Positions 1-7,710 of a DNA stretch of 64,000 nt are shown here, in pieces (within the stretch, counting starts at the first letter, position 1; every line of letters starts with the position of its first letter). Origin of the DNA: Advenella kashmirensis W13003 (GTDB lineage Bacteria; Pseudomonadota; Gammaproteobacteria; Burkholderiales; Burkholderiaceae_B); NCBI RefSeq assembly GCF_000506985.1, contig NZ_KI650979.1, forward strand, positions 186,001 through 250,000. Reading direction: 5' to 3'. The notes under the pieces were generated by a model, which was given only the letters and a program-made list of their open reading frames with translations, was not told the origin of the DNA and searched no databases. The translations under genes and the position numbers were made by a program.

Positions 1-603
1 GATGACAATGTAAATCACCGCAGCAAAGGTAAAGACTTCCAAAGGACGATAGGTTTCAGCAGTCAGCGCATTGGCGGCGTACATGAGGTCATGCACCGCA
101 ACGATGGATAGTAAAGACGTATTTTTGAACTGGATGATGGCTTGATTGACAATCGCCGGCGTCATGCGCCGAAACGTTTGCGGCAATATCACATGACGCA
201 TGGTCTGCCAATAAGACATGCACAGGGAGCGGCTTGCGCTCCATTGACGTTTATCGATTGACTGTATGCCGCCCCGGAAAATTTCGGCGGAAAACGCGGC
301 CATATAGAATGTGAGTCCACAGCCGGCAGCCAGCCACGGCGGAAAGTTGATGCCCAGCACGATAGGAAAGGCATAATAGAACCAAAGAATTTGTATCAGT
401 GCAGGCGTACACCGGAAAATGCCAATGAATAGCTGAACAAACCACCGCGCCGGCCCGAAGGAACTGATTAACATCAACCCCAGAACGAGCCCGAGAATCA
501 ATCCGACGACGGTTGTCCCTATTCCATAGACCAGCGTAATATAGATTGCCTCGAGCCAGACGGATGGTTGCAGCACAACACTCCAATCATATTCATATCC
601 CAT
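1..603 (-). CDS. Amino-acid ABC transporter permease (HisM/GlnP type), 3' end cut off by the window edge
   Basis: Translating the reverse strand from the ATG at 603 gives 201 uninterrupted residues that run off the window. The protein has an N-terminal hydrophobic segment and the conserved inner-membrane loop of the His/Glu/Gln/opine permease family, with an EIFRGGIQSI stretch followed by Q-W, A-S-R-S-L and ILPQTFRR. This loop contacts the ATPase. An AAGGGA ribosome site lies just before the ATG. The role is inner-membrane import of a polar amino acid with the binding protein encoded next upstream (686-1528); the ATPase gene should lie beyond position 1. The neighbouring lyase and dehydrogenase genes suggest an imino- or amino-acid substrate, possibly hydroxyproline; that part is inference. 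Confidence 0.9.
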   Translation of the reverse strand, partial: MGYEYDWSVVLQPSVWLEAIYITLVYGIGTTVVGLILGLVLGLMLISSFGPARWFVQLFIGIFRCTPALIQILWFYYAFPIVLGINFPPWLAAGCGLTFYMAAFSAEIFRGGIQSIDKRQWSASRSLCMSYWQTMRHVILPQTFRRMTPAIVNQAIIQFKNTSLLSIVAVHDLMYAANALTAETYRPLEVFTFAAVIYIVI

Positions 604-685
604 GAATTTCCCTTAGTATGTGAGTAAAGCGAGCGCAGGTACAGCGACCTGCGTCCGCACGTATCAGGCCTCTGTCCCTAAGGCA

Positions 686-1528
686 CTAGAACTGCACTTC
701 AGGCGGAATCTGCTTGGCGTCGTAACCCGCCTTTGCCAGAACCTTCATAAAGATATTTTTGACAGTGCCATCTGCCTTGCGCTCTGCAGCCCATTTTGTA
801 AGCCACTCGGAAAGCTTATCCGCCGACCTCGGAAGGCCGGCTGATGAACCCATCGTGACCAGCGGAGTCGGAAAAAACACGCTTTTGAACACAGTCGGTG
901 CCGCCTTGATCACGTTGAGGCACCGCAAAACATCCGCGCCCATGATATCGGCACGTCCGGACTGCACGGCAAGCGTAATTTCAGAATATTCGGAGAGCGT
1001 GATATGTTTTGCTTTAGGCGCCATTTTCTTGAACATGGCTTCAACACTCGTACCGGTCACGGTGGCAATGCGCACATCAGGGGAGTCCAGTTCCTTCCAG
1101 GTTTTCCCAACAGTTGAATTCTTGCCGTCCATGGCACAAAAGGCGAGGTCGTACACAGGACCGACCATGAATAACGCTTTCTTTCGTTGATCTGTGGCGC
1201 TCATTCCAGGCCACAAATCAATTTTTTGTGATTGCAGATCCAATACGACCGTCTTCCAGCTGGTCTCCTTGAATTTGACATTCAGTTTTTTACCCATCTT
1301 GTCGCCCAGGTCTTTGGCGATCGCATGGCAAAGTTCGATTTCATAACCTTCCCATTTACCGGTAGCCGGATCAATCCACGAACCAATACGATCATTTGGA
1401 ATGGCGCCGCAAACAATCTCCCCGTCGCTTTGAATGCGATCCCAAACGGGATCCGCCAGCGCGGGGGTTGCGGCAATACTGCCGCAACTTAAAGCGAAGA
1501 ATGTCGCTATATTCAGTCTGAAATTCAT
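686..1528 (-). CDS. Periplasmic amino-acid-binding protein of an ABC transporter (SBP family 3)
   Basis: The 280-residue protein starts with a Sec signal peptide (hydrophobic residues 8-22, cleavage probably after ALA at about 25). It then shows the family-3 binding-protein pattern: an early G-E-I-V-C-G strand, a GYEIELCHAIAKDLG helix and a PGMSATDQRKKALFMVGP hinge. It would capture the substrate in the periplasm and deliver it to the permease at 1-603. It lies between the permease and the DHDPS-like lyase on the same strand (gaps of 82 and 45 bases), which suggests co-transcription and an imported substrate that feeds the lyase pathway. Substrate identity is inferred from context only. Confidence 0.9.
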   Translation of the reverse strand: MNFRLNIATFFALSCGSIAATPALADPVWDRIQSDGEIVCGAIPNDRIGSWIDPATGKWEGYEIELCHAIAKDLGDKMGKKLNVKFKETSWKTVVLDLQSQKIDLWPGMSATDQRKKALFMVGPVYDLAFCAMDGKNSTVGKTWKELDSPDVRIATVTGTSVEAMFKKMAPKAKHITLSEYSEITLAVQSGRADIMGADVLRCLNVIKAAPTVFKSVFFPTPLVTMGSSAGLPRSADKLSEWLTKWAAERKADGTVKNIFMKVLAKAGYDAKQIPPEVQF

Positions 1529-1573
1529 GCTATATCCCCTCGTTAAAGAGTGAAATTACACCGCTAGAAACGT

Positions 1574-2485
1574 TTACTTCGGAAGAGGCTTGTTCGCCGT
1601 GGCATAGATCTTCTCAATCCCTTTCCCTATTTCAGATACCTTTGCCTTGTCTGCCGCCAGATGCGGACGGCGAACTGTTCCTCCGTTCAGACCGAGCGCA
1701 GCCATACCCGCTTTCACAAAGGCAAAGTTGGACAGGCCGGAACTGGCCATCAAGTGATAAAGCTGATCAATAATTTGCTGATTGCGCGATACCTCGGCAA
1801 GGTCGCCTGCGCGGTAAGCGTTATATGTCGCCACGACTTCAGCCGGGCAAATGTTTGAAATGGTTGATACGGAACCGGCAGCACCCCGGCTCAGGAGACT
1901 GCTCAGGTAGGGTTCAAGCCCGGCGAAATGCTGCAACTTATCGCGGGTCAGATAGTAGGTTTGCGCAACGGCATAAAGATCCCGTGCGCTCTCTTTATAT
2001 GCTGCCACGTTAGGGATGTCTGCCAACTCGGCAGTCAAAGAAGGAGAAAGCCCGACGCCAACACGACCCGGATTGTTGTAGAGCATGACAGGCAACCCGA
2101 TTTCAGCCACTTCGCCGATTGCGGCCTTAATCTCTGCCGGGGTGGGCAGGCAATAGACTGGCGGCAAGACCATGCATCCGTCGTAGCCGATGCTTTTTGC
2201 ATATTTTGTGAGGTCCAGCGTATCGGCGTGATTCAGGGATGAGGTCCCCGCAACCAGCGTCGCTTTTCCTTTGTAGCCATCAGCAATCAACTTAAAGAGG
2301 TTCTTTCTCTCTTCAATCGACATCGAATAATACTCGCCTGTGCTGCCAGAGACGACAAAGCCGTTGATACCCGCCTGCAATAGCCGGTCCAGATGTGCGG
2401 TCAATGCTTTCTGGTCGATCGCCCCCGTTTCGTTGAACGGTGTGATCACTGCGGATAAAACACCTTGCCAATTCATTTTGCTCAT
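1574..2485 (-). CDS. DHDPS/NAL-family lyase, probable 1-pyrroline-4-hydroxy-2-carboxylate deaminase (LhpC-like)
   Basis: This is a 303-residue class I aldolase-fold enzyme of the dihydrodipicolinate synthase/N-acetylneuraminate lyase family. Visible hallmarks are the GSTGE carboxylate-binding loop (47-51), the catalytic Tyr136 in LYNNPGR and the Schiff-base Lys164 in YKES. A true dapA is unlikely, because the gene sits in a divergent catabolic locus with a GntR regulator, a three-part FAD/[2Fe-2S] dehydrogenase and an aldehyde dehydrogenase. In hydroxyproline catabolism a member of this family (LhpC/HypD) deaminates 1-pyrroline-4-hydroxy-2-carboxylate to 2-oxoglutarate semialdehyde, which the aldehyde dehydrogenase then oxidises. 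That assignment rests on context; a sugar-acid aldolase is the main alternative. Confidence 0.85.
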   Translation of the reverse strand: MSKMNWQGVLSAVITPFNETGAIDQKALTAHLDRLLQAGINGFVVSGSTGEYYSMSIEERKNLFKLIADGYKGKATLVAGTSSLNHADTLDLTKYAKSIGYDGCMVLPPVYCLPTPAEIKAAIGEVAEIGLPVMLYNNPGRVGVGLSPSLTAELADIPNVAAYKESARDLYAVAQTYYLTRDKLQHFAGLEPYLSSLLSRGAAGSVSTISNICPAEVVATYNAYRAGDLAEVSRNQQIIDQLYHLMASSGLSNFAFVKAGMAALGLNGGTVRRPHLAADKAKVSEIGKGIEKIYATANKPLPK

Positions 2486-2517
2486 TTACGTCTCACTTTT
2501 TTAGTTGATAAAGAACA

Positions 2518-2551
2518 CGATATACGATATATTGTGCGATATACGATATAT
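2518..2551. promoter_or_regulatory. Tandem 15-bp operator-like repeats in the divergent lyase/GntR promoter region
   Basis: The motif CGATATACGATATAT occurs twice, at 2518-2532 and 2537-2551, with start points 19 bp apart, about two helical turns. Each copy is internally near-palindromic. The pair lies in the 107-bp gap between the divergent lyase (from 2485) and GntR (from 2593) genes, a position expected for an autoregulated GntR/FadR-type operator. The repeats are seen directly; regulator binding is inferred. Confidence 0.6.
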
Positions 2552-2592
2552 GCTATATTTCATATTGAAAAACGTAAATAAGGGTTTTTACT

Positions 2593-3324
2593 GTGAAAAC
2601 ATTGGAAAATAACGCCACCGACGCATTTAACGCCGTTCGCAACGACTCATTATCCGAACAGGTATTTGCCCAACTGACGCGCACGATTCTGTGTGGAGGT
2701 TTTGCTCCCAATGATCGGATTAATCTGCGTAATATTGCGCGTGATTATGAGGTCAGTGTGACCCCGGTAAGAGAAGCGGTTCTGCGGCTGGTGTCCGATG
2801 GCATTCTTCAAACCACTGAACGCAATGCCATCATTGTTCCCCAGCGGTTTGAAGAAGATATCCGCGAAATCTTTAGAATCCGCAGGACACTTGAAGGCGA
2901 ACTGGCCGAAGCGGCGTGTCTGAAGCTGACGCCAACCGACGTGGCTGCATTGAACGACACACAAGCCAATTTCGTTGCGGCGCTTGAAAAGGAAAATTAC
3001 CGCGAAGCCCTTCGCCTGAATGCCGATTTGCATTTTCGGATTTACAGTGCCGCACAGATGCCTATCTATTTAAAGATTGTGGAAAGCCTGTGGCTGCGGA
3101 TCGGGCCGACCCTGCGCAATATGTATCCCATTCTTAATCAACGCCGTACAGACCACAGCCCGCACGAGCTCATTCTTGCGAGTGCCACGGCCGCAGATGC
3201 GACCGGACTGCGTGAGGCGATCATCGCTGATCTGACCCGATCAGAGCAGGCGCTCACGGAATATCTCAGGCGTGTGAATGAAGCGCAGGCACTTATAGCC
3301 ATGCCGCATCGGGGCTATCGTTGA
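2593..3324 (+). CDS. GntR-family transcriptional regulator with FCD ligand domain
   Basis: The 243-residue protein has an N-terminal winged helix-turn-helix (about 20-90, with the family signature LRNIARDYEVSVTPVREAVL) followed by an all-helical FCD domain (about 100-230, including FRIRRTLEGELAEAACL and a D-L-H-F-R motif). It therefore belongs to the FadR subgroup, whose members usually repress catabolic genes until a small acid effector binds. It is divergent from the transporter/lyase genes and is the first gene of the plus-strand dehydrogenase operon, so it probably controls both arms through the repeats at 2518-2551. Its stop overlaps the start of the next gene (TTGA). Confidence 0.93.
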   Translation: MKTLENNATDAFNAVRNDSLSEQVFAQLTRTILCGGFAPNDRINLRNIARDYEVSVTPVREAVLRLVSDGILQTTERNAIIVPQRFEEDIREIFRIRRTLEGELAEAACLKLTPTDVAALNDTQANFVAALEKENYREALRLNADLHFRIYSAAQMPIYLKIVESLWLRIGPTLRNMYPILNQRRTDHSPHELILASATAADATGLREAIIADLTRSEQALTEYLRRVNEAQALIAMPHRGYR

Positions 3325-4457
3325 GTACTCCGACTCATTTTGGAGGACAACAGCGACAAAACGTCGATGTTGCGATCATAGGCGGCGGTATTGTCGGCTT
3401 ATTTACAGCCTTTCTGCTGGCCCGGTCCGGCAGACGAGTCGCGCTTTTTGAACAAGGCGAAATCTGGTCCGAAGCATCGGCAGTGAACGCCGGTTCGCTG
3501 GGTGTCCAGAATAAACTGAACCCGCTTGTACCTTATACATTATGGTCATGGGAGATTTGGCAGAAGCTCGCGACAGAATTTGGTATCGATGCAGCTGTCA
3601 AGCGGTCGGGCGGATACAAAATCGCCCTGACAGACGAAGAGGCAGAGCGCCTCGGGCACAGTGCTGCGGAGCAGGCACGCCTAGGTCTGACGGTGGAAAT
3701 GCTGACACGAAAACAAATAGAAAAACAGGCGCCCTGGCTCTCCGCAGAGGTGACAGCGGCAGCCTACTCTCCCGATGATGGTTCGGCCAGCCCGACAAAA
3801 ATGGGGCCGGCGCTTGCCAAGGCGGCCCTGGCCTGCGGTGTACAGATTTTCTCGCGCACGCCTGTTTTCGATATTAATCCAGGCCCACGTGTTGAGATTA
3901 ATACATCAGAAGGGGCCTATTTTGCCTCGCAGCTGGCGATCACGACCGGCGCCTGGACACAAGGCGTAGGCGCCATGCTGGGCGCGACGCTTCCGGTCGA
4001 ATTGGATGTAAATATGGTCACCGTCACCGAACCTGCAGCATTCACCATCGGCGGGCTGGTCAGCCACGCCCGCGGTATTCTGACGCTCAAACAGGTCGCC
4101 AACGGCAGTTGCCTGATTGGTGGTGGCTGGCAGGGTGTGGGCACGCTTGAAGACCGGCGCAAAGATATCGACCATGATCAGCTTGTCCAAAATATCAGGC
4201 TGGCCTTGCAGGTCGTCCCTGGCTTGCGCCGACTGAACGCACTGCGAAGCTGGGCAGGATACGAAGGCGTGACGCCCGATTCCCTGCCCTATATCGGCCA
4301 CTTGGGTGGTCAGGAAAACATCTTTGTTGCAGCATGCGCGCGCGGCGGCTTCACCCTCGGCCCCGCCATGGCGCGCCTACTGAGTGAACTGATATCGAAA
4401 GGACGTACTACGCTTCCGATCGATATCTTCGACCCAGCGAGATTTGAAAATGACTAA
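3321..4457 (+). CDS. FAD-dependent amino-acid dehydrogenase, DadA/DAO family (catalytic LhpB-like subunit)
   Basis: The 378-residue enzyme has an N-terminal Rossmann dinucleotide-binding motif GGGIVG (21-26) and a C-terminal flavoprotein signature (ARGGFTLGPAMARLL), typical of D-amino-acid oxidase/glycine-oxidase-type dehydrogenases. The start is a TTG that overlaps the regulator stop by four bases, implying translational coupling. The two downstream genes encode a [2Fe-2S] protein and an FAD/NAD(P) protein. Together the three match heteromeric D-hydroxyproline dehydrogenase (LhpB-F-E), opine oxidase and HcnABC-type enzymes. The probable reaction is oxidation of cis-4-hydroxy-D-proline to the pyrroline that the DHDPS-like enzyme consumes. 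The substrate is inferred. Confidence 0.88.
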   Translation: MSTPTHFGGQQRQNVDVAIIGGGIVGLFTAFLLARSGRRVALFEQGEIWSEASAVNAGSLGVQNKLNPLVPYTLWSWEIWQKLATEFGIDAAVKRSGGYKIALTDEEAERLGHSAAEQARLGLTVEMLTRKQIEKQAPWLSAEVTAAAYSPDDGSASPTKMGPALAKAALACGVQIFSRTPVFDINPGPRVEINTSEGAYFASQLAITTGAWTQGVGAMLGATLPVELDVNMVTVTEPAAFTIGGLVSHARGILTLKQVANGSCLIGGGWQGVGTLEDRRKDIDHDQLVQNIRLALQVVPGLRRLNALRSWAGYEGVTPDSLPYIGHLGGQENIFVAACARGGFTLGPAMARLLSELISKGRTTLPIDIFDPARFEND

Positions 4458-4743
4458 ATACCGCCAGATTGCCGGCGTCCAGCCAGGCAAATCAGTCGCC
4501 TTCACATTCAACGGGCTGCCATTGAGCGGACATGAGGGGGACAGTATTGCAGCTGCCCTCATGCGTGCAGGCGTCACATCCCAGCGCCACTCGTCGCGCG
4601 ACAACGCTGCCCGGGCTTATTATTGTGGCATGGGACAATGCTGGGAATGCGCCGTGCACATTGACGGGATCGGGACCGTGCGAAGCTGCATGCAACGATT
4701 GGCCCCTGATATGGTGCTTGCCGCCGCCGACAAGGATCTGTAA
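4450..4743 (+). CDS. [2Fe-2S] ferredoxin-like subunit of a heteromeric FAD dehydrogenase (LhpF/HcnA/SoxA-like)
   Basis: The ATG at 4450 gives 97 residues and overlaps the end of the preceding gene by eight bases. Four cysteines form a plant-type [2Fe-2S] pattern, Cys59-X4-Cys64-X2-Cys67-X12-Cys80, in YYCGMGQCWEC...RSC. Small subunits like this carry electrons between the FAD subunits in hydrogen cyanide synthase, opine/nopaline oxidase and D-hydroxyproline dehydrogenase. Its stop (TAATG) overlaps the next start by one base, so the three subunits should be made in step. Confidence 0.9.
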   Translation: MTKYRQIAGVQPGKSVAFTFNGLPLSGHEGDSIAAALMRAGVTSQRHSSRDNAARAYYCGMGQCWECAVHIDGIGTVRSCMQRLAPDMVLAAADKDL

Positions 4744-6170
4744 TGGAGGATCCCGTTGTCATCATCGGAGCCGGCCCCGCCGGTTTGTCTTGCGCCCGTA
4801 CCCTTGCCAAAGCAGGACGCCCTGTCGTCATCATCGACGAAAACAACCAGCCAGGCGGGCAATATTTTCGTCAGTTGCCCGAACCATTTACCGCTGACTA
4901 TAAACATCTTCCCCACGACATTCCCGGATTTCAGTCGCTATCCGGTGTGCTCGAGCATGCCGCTGTACGCTATCTGCGGGCCACCACCGTCTGGTCTTGC
5001 ACCTCGCCGCAGCAGGTTGCCTATGCCGGCAGTGCAGGCAGCGGAAGAGTAAATGCCAGCGCTGTTGTTCTGGCGACAGGCGCCCAGGATATGCCGTTTC
5101 CCTTTCCGGGCTGGACTTTGCCCGGCGTGATTTCAGCAGGCGGCTGCCTGAATATGATCAAAGGACAGGGACTGGTGCCGGAAGGTCGTATCGTGATTGC
5201 AGGAAATGGCCCGCTCGTCCTTGTCACTGCAGCGAGCCTTGTTGCTGCCGGTGCCAACGTTGTCGGGGTGTTTGAAGCTCAGCGTTCCTCCAGACTGATA
5301 CCGCCTGTATTGAAGGGCCTGTTTTCTGCGCCGAACATCGTTTCGCAGGCAATCTCGTACAGGGCAAAACTGATGAAAGCCCGCGTCCCCCTGCATTTTA
5401 AGCGGATGATTACCCAGGCAGAAGGCACAGGCCAGCTTGGCAGGGTCACGCTAGGCCACGTTGGCGCCAATGGCAAGCCGGAACAAAACGGCAGGCACTC
5501 GATCGACGCAGATGTGCTTGTCACGGGATACGGCCTGATACCTGGCGCTGAACCAGCAAGACTATTCGGCTGCAAGATGCAAACTGCGCCGGACCTGAAT
5601 GGTACGGTCCCCGAACGATCCGCAACGCTGGAGACCAGCGTGGCAGGCGTATATGCAGTGGGCGACGGGGCAGGAATCGGTGGCGTCAAAGTTGCGATCG
5701 CCGAAGGTCATATCGCGGCCTTAGCCATATTGAACCAGCCAGTCCCTCTTGGCGCAGCCGCCAGCTATCGACGACTGGACCGTTTCCGCAGGCAACTGAA
5801 TCTGGCATACCAATCCCCAAGCCCGCTTACTGCCGCCACCGCCGATACGATTATCTGCCGATGTGAAGCGCTTCGGCTTGCCGAACTACAGAATCACCCT
5901 GCCCTGAAGTCAGGCAATTTGAACGCACTAAAAACCGCTACCAGGCTGAGCATGGGACGCTGTCAGGGGCGCAATTGTCTGCCTTCCATTTCACATCTTT
6001 TGTCACTACCTTCGGAAAATCTCTCTGCCCGTCCACGGGTTCGCCCACCTTTGCGTCCGGTTCCGTTGTACCAACTCGCCGCAGACAAAGACGCAATCCG
6101 GGTCAGGGAACCCGATGAACCATCCACTCAAAAAAAGGAGAATGCGCATGACAGCTACCGAGCTGATTAA
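4743..6170 (+). CDS. FAD/NAD(P)-binding oxidoreductase subunit with C-terminal BFD-like [2Fe-2S] domain (LhpE/HcnB-like)
   Basis: The 475-residue protein has an N-terminal FAD motif GAGPAG (8-13), a second Rossmann element in its middle (GRIVIAGNGPLVLV) and an ATG-type GVYAVGDGAG motif that closes the FAD domain. The C-terminal part has a BFD-like iron-sulfur site, with Cys372-X-Cys374 and later Cys407 and Cys412 (CRC ... MGRCQGRNC). This layout is that of the large subunit of heteromeric amino-acid and opine dehydrogenases. It overlaps the small [2Fe-2S] gene by one base upstream and the aldehyde dehydrogenase gene by 23 bases downstream. The proline- and arginine-rich tail of about 60 residues past the last cysteine has no assigned role. 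Confidence 0.9.
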   Translation: MEDPVVIIGAGPAGLSCARTLAKAGRPVVIIDENNQPGGQYFRQLPEPFTADYKHLPHDIPGFQSLSGVLEHAAVRYLRATTVWSCTSPQQVAYAGSAGSGRVNASAVVLATGAQDMPFPFPGWTLPGVISAGGCLNMIKGQGLVPEGRIVIAGNGPLVLVTAASLVAAGANVVGVFEAQRSSRLIPPVLKGLFSAPNIVSQAISYRAKLMKARVPLHFKRMITQAEGTGQLGRVTLGHVGANGKPEQNGRHSIDADVLVTGYGLIPGAEPARLFGCKMQTAPDLNGTVPERSATLETSVAGVYAVGDGAGIGGVKVAIAEGHIAALAILNQPVPLGAAASYRRLDRFRRQLNLAYQSPSPLTAATADTIICRCEALRLAELQNHPALKSGNLNALKTATRLSMGRCQGRNCLPSISHLLSLPSENLSARPRVRPPLRPVPLYQLAADKDAIRVREPDEPSTQKKENAHDSYRAD

Positions 6171-7605
6171 AAATATGGATCTCAATCCCTTTATTAACGG
6201 CGAACACGTATCGACGGGGAGCAACGCGACCGAACCCACTTATGACCCGGCGACAGGAAAAGTGCTATGCGAAGTACCTGTCGCCGATGCCGCCCTGGTC
6301 GACCGGGCAGTGAAGTCCGCGAAAGCCGCACTTGCAGGCGCGTGGGCAGATGTCACTCCGGCTGAACGCAGCCGCATCCTGTTCCGGATAGCGGCCGGCA
6401 TTCGAGCCAAAGCAAACGATTTGTCGATAGTGGAGTCTTATGACAGCGGCAAGCCCTTGCGGGAAGCGAAAGGCGACATCGAAACCTCTGCGCGGTACTT
6501 CGAATATTATGCCGGCATGGCCGACAAACTCCAGGGCGATACGATTCCGCTGGGGAAAAATTTTGTTTCGTTTACCCAGCATGAGCCCATTGGCGTCACT
6601 GCACATATTATTCCCTGGAACTTCCCCCTGGTCACGACATCACGCGGCCTCGCACCCGCGCTTGCCGCAGGAGCAACCGCCGTGGTCAAGCCGGCTGAAC
6701 AGACGCCACTTACGGCACTGATGCTGTGCTCTATTCTCAAAGAGGCCGGCGTGCCTGATGGCGTTGTCAATGTCGTTTGTGGTAATGGCGTAACAACCGG
6801 CGTGCCGCTTGTGGCTCACCCCGATATTGCGCATGTGACATTCACGGGCTCAGTCGTGACCGGTATAAATGTCATGCGCAGTGCCGCCGAGCACGTTGCT
6901 TCTGTTACGCTCGAGCTGGGCGGCAAATCTCCCGTCGTCGTCCTGAATGATGCAGATCAGGATGCCGCGCTTGAAGGCACGCTGAAGGCAATTTTCATGA
7001 ACGCGGGCCAGGTATGCTCGGCAGGCTCGCGGCTGGTCATTGAACGCGGATGCGCCGATGCTTTTCTGGAAAAACTGGTTGCCCGCGTTCAACAGATGAC
7101 GCCAGGTCGTGGCTCAGATGATCCTGATATTGGCCCGATCGTATCCAGCCAGCAACTGGATAAAATCGCCAAAATCGTCTCAACCAGCGTCGAAGCGGGT
7201 GCAGAACTTCTGGCTGGCGGCAGCGTCCTGAAACCAGAGGGCCTGGACGGCTGGTTCTACGCCCCCACCCTTCTGAAGGCAAACAGCAAGGATACGCCTT
7301 CCGTTCAGGAAGAAATCTTCGGGCCGGTTTTGACCATTCAGATCGCTGACGATTTTGACCACGCATGCGAATTGGCAGAGTGTACCAATTTTGGTTTGGT
7401 CGCCGGCATTTACACAGCCGATTTTTCCAAAGCAATGCGCTTCAGTCGTTTGGTATCGGCAGGACAGGTCTTCATCAATCAGTATTTCGCCGGAGGCGTG
7501 GAAACGCCGTTCGGCGGTACGAAAAATAGCGGATTCGGCCGTGAAAAGGGGCTGGAGGCTTTGCGCGCATATTATGCCGTTAAGACAATTACCGCGAAAA
7601 TTTAA
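6148..7605 (+). CDS. NAD(P)-dependent aldehyde dehydrogenase, probable 2-oxoglutarate semialdehyde dehydrogenase
   Basis: This is a full-length ALDH of 485 residues from the ATG at 6148, which has an AGGAG site seven bases upstream; an ATG at 6115 is in frame but has no good ribosome site. The catalytic Cys290 lies in NAGQVCSAGSR and the general base Glu256 in TLELGGKSP. The coenzyme region PWNFPL and the C-terminal GGVETPFGGTKNSGFGRE are also present. In the hydroxyproline route the lyase yields 2-oxoglutarate semialdehyde, which an ALDH converts to 2-oxoglutarate; the context supports that role. By sequence it could equally be annotated as a betaine- or aminobutyraldehyde-type dehydrogenase. 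Confidence 0.9.
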   Translation: MTATELIKNMDLNPFINGEHVSTGSNATEPTYDPATGKVLCEVPVADAALVDRAVKSAKAALAGAWADVTPAERSRILFRIAAGIRAKANDLSIVESYDSGKPLREAKGDIETSARYFEYYAGMADKLQGDTIPLGKNFVSFTQHEPIGVTAHIIPWNFPLVTTSRGLAPALAAGATAVVKPAEQTPLTALMLCSILKEAGVPDGVVNVVCGNGVTTGVPLVAHPDIAHVTFTGSVVTGINVMRSAAEHVASVTLELGGKSPVVVLNDADQDAALEGTLKAIFMNAGQVCSAGSRLVIERGCADAFLEKLVARVQQMTPGRGSDDPDIGPIVSSQQLDKIAKIVSTSVEAGAELLAGGSVLKPEGLDGWFYAPTLLKANSKDTPSVQEEIFGPVLTIQIADDFDHACELAECTNFGLVAGIYTADFSKAMRFSRLVSAGQVFINQYFAGGVETPFGGTKNSGFGREKGLEALRAYYAVKTITAKI

Positions 7606-7615
7606 ATTGAAAAAA

Positions 7616-7652
7616 GGGGCTGTCTTCAGCATGCACTGACGGGGCATGCCCC
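7616..7652 (+). other. Stem-loop/palindrome between the aldehyde dehydrogenase and Bug genes
   Basis: A perfect 12-bp palindrome, GGGGCATGCCCC (7641-7652), has an upstream GGGGC at 7616-7620 that could pair with its right half in a longer hairpin. No T-run follows, so it is a weak terminator or an RNA-stability element at best. Confidence 0.35.
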
Positions 7653-7710
7653 AATGACATAAGTAATTTATACAAAAACTAAAATCATTTAAACGGAGGA
7701 GCATCCGATC

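Noticed and set aside
1574-2485. True dapA (lysine synthesis)
   Set aside because: Family motifs are shared, but the divergent catabolic context and regulator argue for a catabolic lyase.
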